A stretch of 64,000 nt of DNA from Usnea hakonensis. Taxonomy: Eukaryota > Ascomycota > Lecanoromycetes > Lecanorales > Parmeliaceae. Below, one piece after another: positions 33,340 through 44,927 of this stretch (positions are counted from its first letter, which is position 1; every line of letters begins with the position of its first letter). Location of the stretch: positions 62,001-126,000 of the forward strand of contig BLJB01000060.1 of NCBI GenBank assembly GCA_013423325.1, given 5' to 3'. The translations under genes were made by a program, and so were the position numbers. The notes under the pieces were generated by a model. It was not told the DNA's origin. It saw only the letters and a list, made by a program, of their open reading frames with translations, and ran no database searches.

Positions 33340-34060
33340 TGAGTTGCTTCAAGTAACTGCCTAAGAAATAGCCGGTATTCCCTTAACCAGTCGTCAGTGA
33401 GTGGGCCATCTCTGCTCTTCTCGAACCACACATGAATGGCCTTCCGTTTCTCAATTTGGGGGGAGTCTTCCGGAAGACGAGCGTCATTCTGCTTGATGAT
33501 CCCTAAGTCAAAATCTCGTCAAGGGACATCACTGAAGAGCCTGTCTTCCAGCAATAGACCATTTAATTGCATCGATGATCGCATTTGGGATACTAATTTA
33601 GGCCATACTTTTGGAGCAAGGAGTACGTGTTGTAGAGTATCAAAGGTGTACTTGCTGCAAGGGAGCTCTGTGTCTTTCCACGAAGCGCACCAGCTGCTCT
33701 TCAGTGGTTTCGATGTAGGCCAGCGTCACCTTGGCCAGTCTTTCCCGACGGCGGTCACCACCGACAATATTAGCTAGTTCGAGGTCAAACGTGGGCTCAA
33801 ATCAATTGAGGTGAATATTCAAAGTTTCCAGGCTTTCATCTGATCTCAGACAGGCCCACTTCTCAGGAAGCGGCCGCACTATAATTCGTGATGAGCCGAC
33901 GCCGATGATACTGCTGGAAGTGTCCATCCCTGCCGATATATGCAATATGAAGTTGCGAACTTGCAACATCGTTGCTGCGAACGCCCTCAAGTAGCTCTTG
34001 AAACACCGATGAGTTTTCCAGCTAAGACCACCACACTCTTCCTGCTATATCGTGCCGGTG
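33340..34060 (-). pseudogene. Eroded minus-strand gene resembling F-box-type hypothetical proteins
   Basis: One minus-strand frame reads as ordinary protein for about 200 codons but is cut by in-frame TGA codons: RSDESLETLNIHLN, stop, FEPTFDLELANIVGGDRRRE, then LAKVTLAYIETTEEQLVRFV up to another stop, and after a damaged stretch RDFDLGIIKQNDARLPEDSP and KAIHVWFEKSRDGPLTDDWL. Upstream a second frame (SVFQELLEGVRSNDV) suggests a frameshift. The layout of short helix-plus-Leu repeats resembles fungal F-box/LRR-type hypothetical proteins. No splice pattern removes the stops. The family guess is weak; the decay is the main observation. Confidence 0.45.
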
Positions 34061-34920
34061 TCAAGCATGCTAAGTAAGCAAGAGCGTAGTTATGGGCTTG
34101 ACTTGACGGGAGATGCGTCTACATCACCCCCAATACTCAATTCACTAGCTTCAACGTCGCTGGCATAGATTGACAGGCGGCTGTGTTGGTAGTAGTCGAT
34201 GACAACGTCAAGCTTATTCCCTTGGTGAGATGCTGAAACAAAATGCGTCGTTGCTTCCGGTATGGGTTTGTTTACTATACATGTCATGGTTCAACAGCAA
34301 GATATTCATGTCTTTCCTCGCCACAAACTGCAGGTAATGTTTCTAAATTTTGCAATAGCATCTGCAATTTCAATGCTTGAGTACGCGGTTTTGGGAGAAA
34401 TTTCTTATCCTGCTGATGACTTGTCAGACAGCGCAGTCCTGGCGCGAGCCTACGGTAATGAATGGCTGAGCTCAACTTATTTTCTTGGCGTATTTACGAT
34501 CCAAATTCTGTCGGTCGAAGATGAAAAGGCAGCGATGAAACCAGGGTATTAATTGCTCGGATGAATGATGATGTTGCCAGTCTCCCTCGCAAGACGTGCA
34601 AAGGTATAGAAGTCCTTGTGACTTCAGTTCACAGCAACTTATGATGATATCTACAGGTTTAGGATACCTGCATTCTTAGTCAAGAGCCAGGCTAGTGGGG
34701 TCTGACCTGCATGATGGCCGTGGCGGGGCACTGACGGAGATCGGACATTGCTTCGTCTTTAATTTGAGCAAGCTTTGAGCAAACTTCCAAAACAGCTCTG
34801 AAACGATATTGAGTATGTGCGTCGTTCCAGGGGTAAATAAACACATATCAAACAAGCTGTCCACTAGTCGCACACTGGAGACAATATACAGCTCGGGGCT
34901 GAAAAGGACGGCCTACAGCC
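34061..34920. other. Intergenic region, possible 5' part of the eroded gene
   Basis: Frames on both strands near 34090-34550 are short and unsupported. The region may contain the start of the decayed gene but no initiation codon can be assigned. Confidence 0.3.
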
Positions 34921-36501
34921 ATGTCATCTTACTGGAAAGAACAACGCCGTGAGGATATTTTTCAGGCTGCAAATCCGGTATTCCAGGGAGCTAGGATTCT
35001 GGGCGAAGAGAGGGATAGAATTAACACGAGGATGTCCAAGTACACAGCCCAATTTGAAAGTGTAGTGAGGACGTATGGGAGGGATATGGTCGTCCAGATA
35101 ATATCCAGCTTACTTGACAATGGGAAGATCGCGGCGAGGTCAAATGTTCGGCTTGAAGTCTCCAAGGCTCATCCGCCTTCTACGATCAGGCGCAGACAAC
35201 AACATGCATTGGAGGAAGCGGCAGCCCAATCGGAAGCAAAGGCTATGGATGAAGCTTCGCAATCTGATCTACATCTTTACGAGGGCGAGCAAGGTGGCGA
35301 GCAGACCGGTGTTACAGGTCATATACTCTGCCTCGTACTTTTCTTATTCCAGCTAACATGTATGCAAGAAGATGGACCGATCGAAACCCCTTCCAAGGCC
35401 ATTTCCTCCAACTCACCGTCTTTGTTTCCATCATACTTGTCGTATATCTCTCAGCATAAGCTTCTAAATACAGTCCAGAGAATTTTGGAGGACTGCTGCT
35501 ACGATTGGGGGTCTAAGTGGATGCCTTCCCTGTTGGCAGAGCGAAAATGGACTTGCTCGGAAGCAGTAGAGCTTAGCAGATGGAGCACAGCCATACCTTC
35601 ACGATTTGACACTTTCAGCTTTGACGCAACAAGTCTGGGGTCAGGAGAGGCGTTACGTGCGGTCTTATTGGCAACGCACCCACTTCGTCATGCAGCTGTA
35701 CATCGCCTTCGCACAAGTGTCAGGGGTCTTGAGAGGATGCTCGAGAATGCCTTGAAAATGGTTAGGGCTCTAAAAGACACACCCCGTGAAGGCAAGCTTC
35801 ACGATATCTTAAAGAAATTCCGGTCTACAGTGCGGGCTATGGAAGTAAACAAGATTGAGCTCGAGATCTCCCTGGATAAAGAACTCGGCAGTATCCAGCA
35901 ACAGAGAATAGCTTTGGATAACAAGGAGAGAGAAGCGAGGCTGGGAATGTTTCAACAGGATCGGGAGCACACAGCTCAAGTCAGCAGTTTGTTCGAAAGC
36001 TCAATCAGAAACCTGATTGAGATAGACGAATCTAGTATGACCGACATGGAACAATGCAACACGGGGAGCCCGGAGACCGAAAGTGCTTATCACGACGCAT
36101 TTGCGGCCGTCAATTCAATTGAGCACAACGCGGAGGATCTCCATCAAACAGCTGGAAACGTCAATTTTGATAAAACAAATAGCAAGTCAAGCAACGATAA
36201 TGACAATGAGCTCAGTACCGCAGACGGTATCTCAGAGAATAACAGCACCACCGACCATCAGACCGCAGCTGCCGACACTGGTTGCGCAACCGGGGACAAT
36301 GAGCCAGGCGTTCCAGAAGATATTGCAGCCACAACTGCCGACGCTCTGGAAGTGACGGGTCACCCAATTGAAGACGAGAGCCCAACTACGGCTGCTGAGC
36401 TTGATCTTGAAGACCCAACCTTCCCGTTACAGTCCTTTGGAGGTGAAGAACCTCCAGAAAATTTCCCGGAGCTCATACTTGACTACCAAGATAGTTACTA
36501 A
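34921..36501 (+). CDS. Hypothetical coiled-coil protein
   Basis: Not recognised. Exons 34921-35317 and 35369-36501 give 509 residues; the 51-base intron has an AGCTAACAT branch site and GCAAG acceptor. Because it is a multiple of three and has no stop, an unspliced reading would simply add 17 hydrophobic residues (HILCLVLFLFQLTC), which is why splicing is preferred. The N-terminus is charged (WKEQRREDIFQ). A middle region of about 120 residues (RLRTSVRGLERMLENALKMV, ELEISLDKELGSIQQQRIAL) has heptad-like spacing and should form a coiled coil. The last 140 residues are acidic and Thr/Asn-rich, probably disordered. No catalytic motif, signal peptide or membrane segment is evident. Confidence 0.7.
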   Translation: MSSYWKEQRREDIFQAANPVFQGARILGEERDRINTRMSKYTAQFESVVRTYGRDMVVQIISSLLDNGKIAARSNVRLEVSKAHPPSTIRRRQQHALEEAAAQSEAKAMDEASQSDLHLYEGEQGGEQTGVTGHILCLVLFLFQLTCMQEDGPIETPSKAISSNSPSLFPSYLSYISQHKLLNTVQRILEDCCYDWGSKWMPSLLAERKWTCSEAVELSRWSTAIPSRFDTFSFDATSLGSGEALRAVLLATHPLRHAAVHRLRTSVRGLERMLENALKMVRALKDTPREGKLHDILKKFRSTVRAMEVNKIELEISLDKELGSIQQQRIALDNKEREARLGMFQQDREHTAQVSSLFESSIRNLIEIDESSMTDMEQCNTGSPETESAYHDAFAAVNSIEHNAEDLHQTAGNVNFDKTNSKSSNDNDNELSTADGISENNSTTDHQTAAADTGCATGDNEPGVPEDIAATTADALEVTGHPIEDESPTTAAELDLEDPTFPLQSFGGEEPPENFPELILDYQDSY

Positions 36502-36791
36502 AGGTCATGGCATCCACAATCTTTGCCAGAACCCAAATTGGCTGATGCTTACGTGAGCGGATGAAAGCTTGATGATGGAGGATATGTGCAAGATGCGCTA
36601 TGCATCTGAAGTAAGACATTCAACCTGTGAAGACGATCCTTTTTATATTGAAATTAGACACAAAGTCTCACATGGGTATTCTCGCCTTTGGAAACAACAC
36701 CTCGGTATGCATCAACGTCGTGCTAATCTAAAAAACACAACCCTAACGTTTCTTCAAAATCCAAAACCATGACTTCCCAGAAACATCGCAT

Positions 36792-37676
36792 TCATGCCTC
36801 ATGAGCATTATTACCGTAAGTCGCCGCCAAATGCTCACCACTAGGCCCACCAACAACCTCAGGCTGCTCATACGAATGCCTCACATCCCTCCCCTGCTGC
36901 CCCTCCGCCCACTTATTCACCTTATCTCCCACCGTCATCCCCGTCGGCGCAGGCGGCATGCCATAATTCAACGGCGTCTGCTGCTCCACCCGCTCACCAA
37001 CCGGCACGAACCCCGCGTTGGGATTCCTCTCCTGTCCCGCCCCCTCTCTGCTCCGCTTCTCATTATACATCCTCTCCGCAATGACGGTGGCTTTATCATT
37101 GAGGCGCCGCGCGCTCGTGTACCGACACGCGGATATGAAGAGCGCGAAGTGCATCAGCATGACGACGAAGCTCAGAGCGGCGCCGACGGCGATGATGATA
37201 CCTTTGCGGTTGATGTCGTTGGTGTCAGTGCTGTTGACCTCATCCTGACCCAAGCCATCGAAACCGACAGGGTAATACCAGAGATACGTCTCCGCGCCCC
37301 CCGTAGCAAACGTACCCGTGACTACGAACCCAAGCCACAGCAGAAGATCGCACGCGACATTGGCGCCGGGATGGACCGGTCGTTGGCGGTACAAGAGCAC
37401 GAGGATATTAGCGACGTTCCACAGTACCGAAAGCCCCAGCGTGATGAACTCCCAGGGCAGGTAATAGTCGTCCCCGTCGTAGGGCCAGGCGTAGTATATG
37501 TAGCTGTCGTCGGTGGTGGTGGTGGGAGGGAAGAGGGTCGGGTGCGCGAAGGACCACCCGATGAGGCCGGTGCTCGTGAGGGCGAGGACGATGGCCAGGG
37601 TGCGGAGGATGTATTTCCAGAGGAAGGTGGGGTCGTTGGCGTGGATTTGTTGGCGGGTGCGGAGGGTGGGGAACAT
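36792..37676 (-). CDS. Four-pass MARVEL-like membrane protein
   Basis: A single exon of 294 residues. Four hydrophobic segments are seen: ILRTLAIVLALTSTGLIGWS, FITLGLSVLWNVANILVLLY, VACDLLLWLGFVVTGTFATG and IIIAVGAALSFVVMLMHFAL. This spacing, with a large first loop and small others, fits the MARVEL/integral membrane layout common in fungi. The cytosolic tail is polar and ends with Tyr/Pro-rich sequence. Proteins of this type sit in the plasma membrane or eisosome-like domains. The specific role is unknown. A 380-codon frame on the opposite strand is a shadow of this gene. Confidence 0.8.
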   Translation of the reverse strand: MFPTLRTRQQIHANDPTFLWKYILRTLAIVLALTSTGLIGWSFAHPTLFPPTTTTDDSYIYYAWPYDGDDYYLPWEFITLGLSVLWNVANILVLLYRQRPVHPGANVACDLLLWLGFVVTGTFATGGAETYLWYYPVGFDGLGQDEVNSTDTNDINRKGIIIAVGAALSFVVMLMHFALFISACRYTSARRLNDKATVIAERMYNEKRSREGAGQERNPNAGFVPVGERVEQQTPLNYGMPPAPTGMTVGDKVNKWAEGQQGRDVRHSYEQPEVVGGPSGEHLAATYGNNAHEA

Positions 37677-38708
37677 GGTTGGGGAAGACTTCAGATGAGA
37701 TTTGGATTTTTTGTTGGTATGAGAGGGAGAGAAGAAGAGATGTATATTTATTTATTCAACCTCTCAGTTGATCAAAAGAGGGCCTTCTGGAAAATCAAAC
37801 AGAACAACATACCCTCCCTACTACCAAAATATATATATACCCATCAGGAAGAAAAACAGTTAGACGCGCCCTCCTGCAAGGAAAGCAAAAATAAGTCAGG
37901 AATGATAGAAATAGAAATAGAGAAAATCCTCGCAACCCTCTGACTCTCGCTCCGCCAGGCGCAATCGTTTCAGAAAGATTTGGTAGAACGTGGCTGGAGA
38001 GAGACACAGACACGAGGACATGAATATTTTTCTACATATCTGTCGGATAGGATAGCGTTGTGCCAGGCAGGGCAGAGCAGGGCAGGGCAGGGCGGAGGCG
38101 CGGTTTCGGGGGGTTTGTTTCGTGTGCGGCGGGTGCGGTGGTGCGGTATGTATGTAAATATTTTCATGTAAGTATGTAGGTGGAAAGGGGCTGTGTTTCT
38201 GCACTTGTTTGGTCGGTGTGGGCGTGTCTTTATTTAGGTTGGCTCGATGATAGTACTATGTATGTTTTTGAGCCGTGTCTCAGAATTCCTTCCACTAGAT
38301 ACATTGTCGGATGCGCGGGCATATACGCGTACGCGCAACAAGAATGATTTTTGTGAGGCTGACTGGCGGGGATTTGGCGTGATAGCGAGCTTAGAAGGGA
38401 GGCAGGAATGGAGGATGTATAGTAAGATACGATGGTATGATTGTGTGCAGGTGATGTATATACATACTCGAACCAGATGCTTGTGGGACTATCTACAGAG
38501 AGGATAAGATCAAAAAGGAGTACCGTGGAACTGAACCACTGCCAAGTCATGGGAATATCCAAACTCAAGCCTCGATGGGCGAGTTCATGTCATGCGCCGT
38601 CAAAATCGTTCATTGCTCCCCAAAGTCCAATAATGCCTTGCAATTCCTGCCCGGAACGCCATCCCATGCCTGTTCATCTATCCGTGCATGGCAAGAAGTA
38701 AGAGATCC
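37677..38708. other. Intergenic region with low-complexity runs
   Basis: Contains the promoter of the MARVEL-like gene and the 3' end of the next. A GGGCA pentamer run lies at about 38068-38096, and a TATATATATA run near 37831-37840. No gene is supported. Confidence 0.4.
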
Positions 38709-40220
38709 TCATTCGCGCAAAGCACTCGTCATAAAATCCAACTGGCCCATACTCCGGGCCGCCATGTCCCGACCCACCCTGACACTACCTGGACTTTGGG
38801 GTGGGAGATAGTTCGGGTTCTCGTAGGGATCTAAACGAATCTCATCGCTGTTGGGGCTTACTTCGCTGTCCGGCCCTTTGCCCCATTCGCTAACGCTCGG
38901 TCGGGTGCTGCGTATCAGACCATTGGGCATTACCGAATTTTCAAGATCGAGGTGTGGAGGCCGAGGAGCGCGGCGACTGTGGAGGGTTGACCCATCCATA
39001 TCTTGGCTCGGAGAAAGCTCGGGAGAATCGGGACAGGAGTCAGTGATGCCGCCAAGACCGTCGTGGGAAGGATAGCCATGGGGATGTTTTCGGCCAGGCT
39101 TGAAGCAGGCGGCGGGATTGGTGTACACGTTGAGCTGGCGCGGTTCGGAGGTATTTTCAATGTGTTTGGTTTCAACGATGCAGTTTCGATCCAGTGTGGG
39201 TATCCATTGAAACCGGCTCTTGTTATTCGGCCCAAATGAATTCGACCGACTGTGCTGTGGTATACGCGAAGTGGAGTAGCTGCTCTGGACAACCGCAGGA
39301 GCGGATCTCTTGGCATTGTCTTTCGACTTTTTCGGAGGCTTCTTGTACTTGTTACTGATGTATTCCGTCGATCTGGAACGACCTGGTGGCTTGGTGGGTT
39401 TCTCGTTACCGTCTTCAATATTCAGTTGCTGGTGCGAACTGACTGTCGAATTGGCGAGGGTCATGAGCTGGTTGAGCACGGCGAACTCGAGCTTCAACTT
39501 GATGCTATAGACCATCGCCTTCAATGTGGCTTCAATCTCGTAAATATTAGAATACTCCATTGCTAGCAGGCAGACATCCATGCCGATGATGATTAGATTG
39601 ATCCATATGAGTTGTGTCATGACTTTTCGTGTCCGGCCATGGTAAACAGGCTTAAGAAGTCTAATGGTTGACCAGACGTAGACGCCTGAGATGATGAATT
39701 CTTGCGAGCAGAAGGCCGTCATTTGGAGTTTCTCGACAACGTTGAAGGCGGGAATGTACTGGGCCGAGTTTCGGGTATTTGATCCGTAGGTGAGTATGGT
39801 AGTGGGTATATGGAAGCAAATGGCGTCGATGATGATCATTGCAAGAATTGCACGGAGAACCTTTTGTTCCCTCACCACAAGATGGAGCCTCGAGTAAAGC
39901 ACGACGGCCTGGCCAGTGACCATGCAATACCAGCCAAGGGTGATGATAGTAACTGCGACATAGTCGTTGAGAGGCTGATTGTTGCTTGAAACAAGCTGAA
40001 AGAATTTGAGGAGGAATCCGAGAGCATGAAGCACACACCCGTAACTCGATATCAGAAGTGACCAAAAGTAGAGGCCTCGGTGTCTTTTGAAGGTCAGAAA
40101 GACTTGGACGTTGAGTTCGGCGACATTGTACCAAGCGACGGCGGTGAAAGCAGCTATGGCCATGTATATGCCCTTGTTGTAGGGGATTGCTCCCCCCGAT
40201 TCACCTTCAGGAGGGGCCAT
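38709..40220 (-). CDS. Seven-pass fungal membrane protein (DUF7703-type)
   Basis: A single exon. The start at 40220 (MAPPEGESGGAIPYNKGIYM) was preferred to the upstream ATG at 40346 because the conserved part begins just after it; it yields 503 residues. Segments seen include IYMAIAAFTAVAWYNVAELN, FWSLLISSYGCVLHALGFLL, VAVTIITLGWYCMVTGQAVV and MTQLIWINLIIIGMDVCLLA. The signature YNVAELNVQVFLTFKRHRG and LYFWSLLISSYG is typical of a large Pezizomycotina-specific family. The C-terminal 220 residues are Ser/Pro-rich, cytosolic and probably phosphorylated. Function unknown; a sensor-like topology is an inference. Confidence 0.82.
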   Translation of the reverse strand: MAPPEGESGGAIPYNKGIYMAIAAFTAVAWYNVAELNVQVFLTFKRHRGLYFWSLLISSYGCVLHALGFLLKFFQLVSSNNQPLNDYVAVTIITLGWYCMVTGQAVVLYSRLHLVVREQKVLRAILAMIIIDAICFHIPTTILTYGSNTRNSAQYIPAFNVVEKLQMTAFCSQEFIISGVYVWSTIRLLKPVYHGRTRKVMTQLIWINLIIIGMDVCLLAMEYSNIYEIEATLKAMVYSIKLKLEFAVLNQLMTLANSTVSSHQQLNIEDGNEKPTKPPGRSRSTEYISNKYKKPPKKSKDNAKRSAPAVVQSSYSTSRIPQHSRSNSFGPNNKSRFQWIPTLDRNCIVETKHIENTSEPRQLNVYTNPAACFKPGRKHPHGYPSHDGLGGITDSCPDSPELSPSQDMDGSTLHSRRAPRPPHLDLENSVMPNGLIRSTRPSVSEWGKGPDSEVSPNSDEIRLDPYENPNYLPPQSPGSVRVGRDMAARSMGQLDFMTSALRE

Positions 40221-43200
40221 TGTGGAGATGCTGAGGGTCGAGTATTTCAGAGGGGATGAGTTGAAGGTCAGCCGAGAGGATTCATGGAGGTCGTTTTTGG
40301 GTGCAATGGGAGACAATGGAAGGACTTTGTCCAGAATGCCACCCAAGGCGGTGTGATAGAAGCAGGTATAGATTTATGGTCAAGTAAAGCAGAATTGGAG
40401 AATGATAAGATATAACAAAGTGGGGATGGGATGTAAGAGGGAGGATATAACGGCAGGTCAAATAAGCGGACGGGTAAATTTGTCTGCGGAGAATATGGTC
40501 CAAATTGCCATTTGGCGGCTAATGCACGTATATTCAAAAACGGCTTGCGCATGCGAGTAATTAAAGTGATATGCTGGGGACAGATGGTGAGACGAAAGAA
40601 AACGGCAACTGCGGAGGTGCGTTTGAGAGAAGGGTGAGGGTGTGAAGGGGAGAAAAGGAGAAAGGAAGAAAGAAGAGAAGAGAAGGAAAAGAGGAACGAA
40701 ATGGATTGTATGAATACTCCGTAGCAGTGATCGACAATGCAAGCTTACGGCTGAATTGAATCAGAAAGAAATAAAATACAACCAAATACAACAGAATACA
40801 AACGGTCGTGGGGCCAAAGTGGCAAGGTTGAGTAAAGTCGTAAAATACTGCTGCAACCATGAGTACGAAGTACCTTTCTCTAAGTTAAAGTATACAGATT
40901 GCGGGGTAACGAGGTATTCTTTCCATCTTGACATGAAATTAATCTTCGATTCAACTTTACCAATAGACCCAGATCCTTTTCCATTCCCTGATCCCTTGAT
41001 TTTCAACAGCTTTTATTAGCATGCCCGTCTAGAGCCCAGTCTAAGGCAGGAGGATGTACGTGATATTCAAGATAGAAAGAGTGCTAGAGATTAGAGTGAC
41101 TTAAGAGAAGCTCACTCGCTCAGAAAAGCCTTCGAGGCTGTGACGCTAAGCTAGATTAGTCTAGTCTCGGTTAAGGTCCGAATGCACTATCACTAAAAGG
41201 ATGCATAGCACCGAGAGGTTGATTATTGTGAATGCCTTTCGTTAGGCGTATCAAATTACTTGAAGTACTTTGTTCTACTCTACATGACTGAACAATAATA
41301 ATAATAATCAAGTAGTAAATAATAAATAATATACCGACTTTGATTATTACTCACTACTTCATTCAGAAACACCAGACTTGATTACAATGTATCATCTTTA
41401 CACGCGCTTTCCTCCGCGATTCGTAGACGCATCAATGAATCCACCTGTCAAGCCTGCAACGGCCCAGTCTCAACCCTTTGATGCAAACAAGACCAGTCGC
41501 ACATTTTGTCCAGACGGATCGCATCTCAAAAACTTATTTCCATCGAGATCTCCTGTTCAGCCGCCTATTATTGGTAAACCAGTCAGTCAGTCCGCTGGGG
41601 TCCCTTAAGTACGTAGTAGGGTATGCTTGATCGTGGAATCAACATATTGTTCGTACCACGCCGCCATTTTCCTACTGAGATTCGCTTAAATTCAATTTTC
41701 ACTTCGCCTGGCCCAGACCAGATGGAACCAATAGGACCAATGGGCTGGCAGACAAAATAATTACTCTGGGCTAGCTGATTTGAAAGGTTCAAGGAAGACC
41801 AGTCGTTCATCATTTTTAGAGTGGGCGCTTTGCATAAAATGCATGTGAGATGATTTTGGATTCCTTAGAAGGATCTTCTCATGTCCGTCTACTTGACTAT
41901 TGGACCGCCAGATGGCCACTAAAATCGTCTTTCCCTCTAATCCCCTTTGAGTCTTAGCTTGCTTTGCGGTAAAAGCGCCTAGCTCTCATTCGTGCCATTC
42001 AACCGACACCTCGTTCCCATCGCAATTCGTTGGCTACAAGCCCATCTTCCATTTCCATCTGCATAGTCTCATGCATTAAATCTCTCCCTGTTCCTTTCGC
42101 CAGATGTTACCATCGTCATATCTGCATAATCCGGAATTGTGGTGCATACAGCGTACCGTGTCTTTCGAGCTCGGAGCTCGCCACAAACGGTACCTAGCTC
42201 AATGCCAGCATGGCAGTCTCCAAGTCTCAGAGGTTGATTGCACTGCGCTCGGCCTTCTACTTCAACCAGAATGTAGAGTGGATCAACTCTGTTCTCTGAT
42301 CTACAAGACACGCACAAGATATACATGAAATAATTCCAGACTCTATGGGTTTTGTCATATTGCCGGTCCCGAGGCAACTGCATTCCTGTACCTCATTGGT
42401 TTCTCACGCCGAAAGCACTTCTTGCGCATATGTATGGCGGCATTATGGACACCGTTGTGCTTGGAGAAACTGGGACGTCTTCTCTCTTCTAGGTCTGATC
42501 TGCTATTATATTGAGCATGGTAAAGATACTGTTGTCTGAGAATAGATCCTCGGGTCCATGTCTGAGTTTGCGTATCACTATATGATCCGTACTGTAGTCT
42601 GCATGATGCAGCATTGAGTCTATCCAAGACTTATATTTGCCGACTCCCTGTCGGATTTCCCCAGATTTCGCCAGGAGAAATCTTTGAGCTCTAATATCCA
42701 GGCGCTCAAATGTGTGCTTGACATGCCAACTTTGGGTCACTCACAATTACACAGCCTCGACTTATTTGTCACCACCCGTCCCGGGCTGTTGCAGCGCAAA
42801 TGAATACCGTTTCTGGTGTCTTCGACCACAGCATCACCAGATTAGTCCATGAGCATCCTTTAAGCATGGACCCACAAGATCCAGCGTCTCCTTCGCATTT
42901 GAGTTTTGACATTTGACACTCGGAAGAATTACCCGTCTACATTCTGGCGCGCTCTCCACATATCTACCTTGGGGCTTTTTACTCTCAGTAGGAAGCATTG
43001 CAGAGAATGCTCAAGCGCATCAGTCATAGGCTGAGATGAGACTCGTTGTTGCTTCGACGAAAGATGCACAAACCCACCGCGCATCGTTCTCACCTCTGTA
43101 TACAATCACTTCGCATGACTAGCCCCGCTAACACGGCCTGAGCAAGAATGCAGCGTAGACAGCATCAAATTTGTCACGAAAGGCTATCGAACAATCTTCT

Positions 43201-44927
43201 ACCGCGACTTTAGCGAGTCACAAATCTGCTGTTCTCCACCCATGGCAAGTCAGCGGGTCATAAAAACGACGCGTCCTGTCCCTTGCGTTATATGAAAGAC
43301 TTGTCGCTGGCTTCGTATGACGCAAATGCAACATCTCAATTGGGGAACCCTTCAGATCAGAGGTACTCTCTCTCGATGTCCACAAACATAGAGACATATG
43401 GCTTGAGCACAAGCTTTCTCTCTATTCATTGCGCTTAGCTGGATCTGTCCTCTAAGGGAATCAATCAGAGCTCTTAGGCCAAAACCGACACACACAAGCT
43501 GCATCTCAGCATCTGCGGCTCTGATACTCCGTACCTTACACGGGACCTGCATCAAGACTTCTTCCCGGGCCCTTGGACCAGACGCACAGACTAAGATACA
43601 TATGCCAAATACGTACGTATATCAAGGTCCACGAGCGCTCTTGGTGCGTATACAGCATGCACGGACACCGTGAGTATGCGTAGTACCGTCTGCCGGCGCA
43701 AGGCAGTATCTGCCCCAGAAACGACCAGACGACCTTCTCCAAAAGCAGTCCAAACCCGCCTACCGCACACTATTCCCATACTGAGCCAATTCCGTGCCAG
43801 GCCAGTAATTGCTACAAGAATTCTCAAATGCTACATACGGTACCACCCACCAGCCCTCTTTCCCAATTTATCATCCCCACCACCGCTACCTTTCTCTAAC
43901 CCCCTCCCAAAGACCAAAACCAAAGGCCAAAACCAAAGGCCAAAACCGAACCAAACGAAACATGCACACCAGGCCCCTCCCCCCCTTCTCCTCCCATCTC
44001 CACCCCAATTCCATCTCCACCAGGCCCACACCGCCAACTCAGTGGCCAGGGTCCCACTTTGACCATCCCCCTTTCACCACCACGTCTCCTACGACTCTAC
44101 CCATAAACCCAAGCACACATACATTTCCTACTCGCCGGGAAGATCAACCGAAAAGGGAACATGCTGGATACAATCTTATGTAGCTATTGATGACGTAGGC
44201 TTGGGACAGTGATGCTATGGATAAATGGGTAGATGTGTGTCAAAAGCCTCTGTGAGTGGGAGTCTGGTGGGAGAAGGGGGGGTATTGTATTGCTGTACGT
44301 AAGGGGTTTGTGTTGGGGTGGTGCTAAAAGTATGGGTGATGGGAGAAGGATAGAGGGTGGGGAGTGAGGAAGGAAGGAGGTGAAATGGGCACCGTGTAGG
44401 AGCGTCTGTCTCCCTTTGGAGGTCGGCGGTGTGGTCTCTATGGATATGAAGTCAGGCATTTCAGCTTGTCTATACTGCCTTCCTCTTCGTCAGAGCTGCT
44501 GTCTCAACTACGCATTTACCGAACCCATTGCCCCAGTCATCTTGCCAACGGTGCCTCAGTCCAATCACAAACCTTGCCTCCGTCATCTTGCTCCATCCGT
44601 ACCGCTCCTTTGCGCTTTCGCTGGCTTACCTCCCTCTCCACTTTCGTCCCATGTTGCTCCTTTTCCTCTTTGCATCGACACCGGATCTTCCGCGCGCCAT
44701 CTTTTCTTTACCCCACATACCATCCTCATAGTATTTGGTAATACTCCAATCTAAGGCTCCAGGCTCACTCGTTTCCTCAAGCGCTATACTCTGTAGAAAC
44801 CAAACTTTCAAAATTCTGTGCGTCGGTCGATCACAGTGCCAAGGCGCTAGAAGAAGTTTGCGGGGACTTGGAATTTGCTTGTGCTTTTGGGAATGTACAT
44901 TGTGGAACCAATCCTCAATCGCCTGTC
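40221..44927. other. 4.7 kb stretch without a supported gene
   Basis: Both strands were read: only short frames occur and none has a domain, signal peptide or plausible splicing. Features noted are an (AAT)n microsatellite at about 41294-41335, a 13-base unit of CCAAAACCAAAGG type repeated about three times near 43911-43955, and pyrimidine-rich DNA at 43960-44100 and 44460-44740, the latter as FYV7 promoter. A non-coding RNA or an unrecognised fast-evolving gene is possible. Confidence 0.45.
43911..43955. repeat. Short tandem repeat, 13-base unit
   Basis: About three imperfect units of CCAAAACCAAAGG follow each other. It lies in gene-free DNA and no function is apparent. Confidence 0.6.

Noticed and set aside
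36801..37943. 380-codon open frame on the plus strand
   Set aside because: It lies antisense to the MARVEL-like membrane gene, is full of Arg/Pro/His, and has no domain; the minus-strand frame has clear membrane segments.
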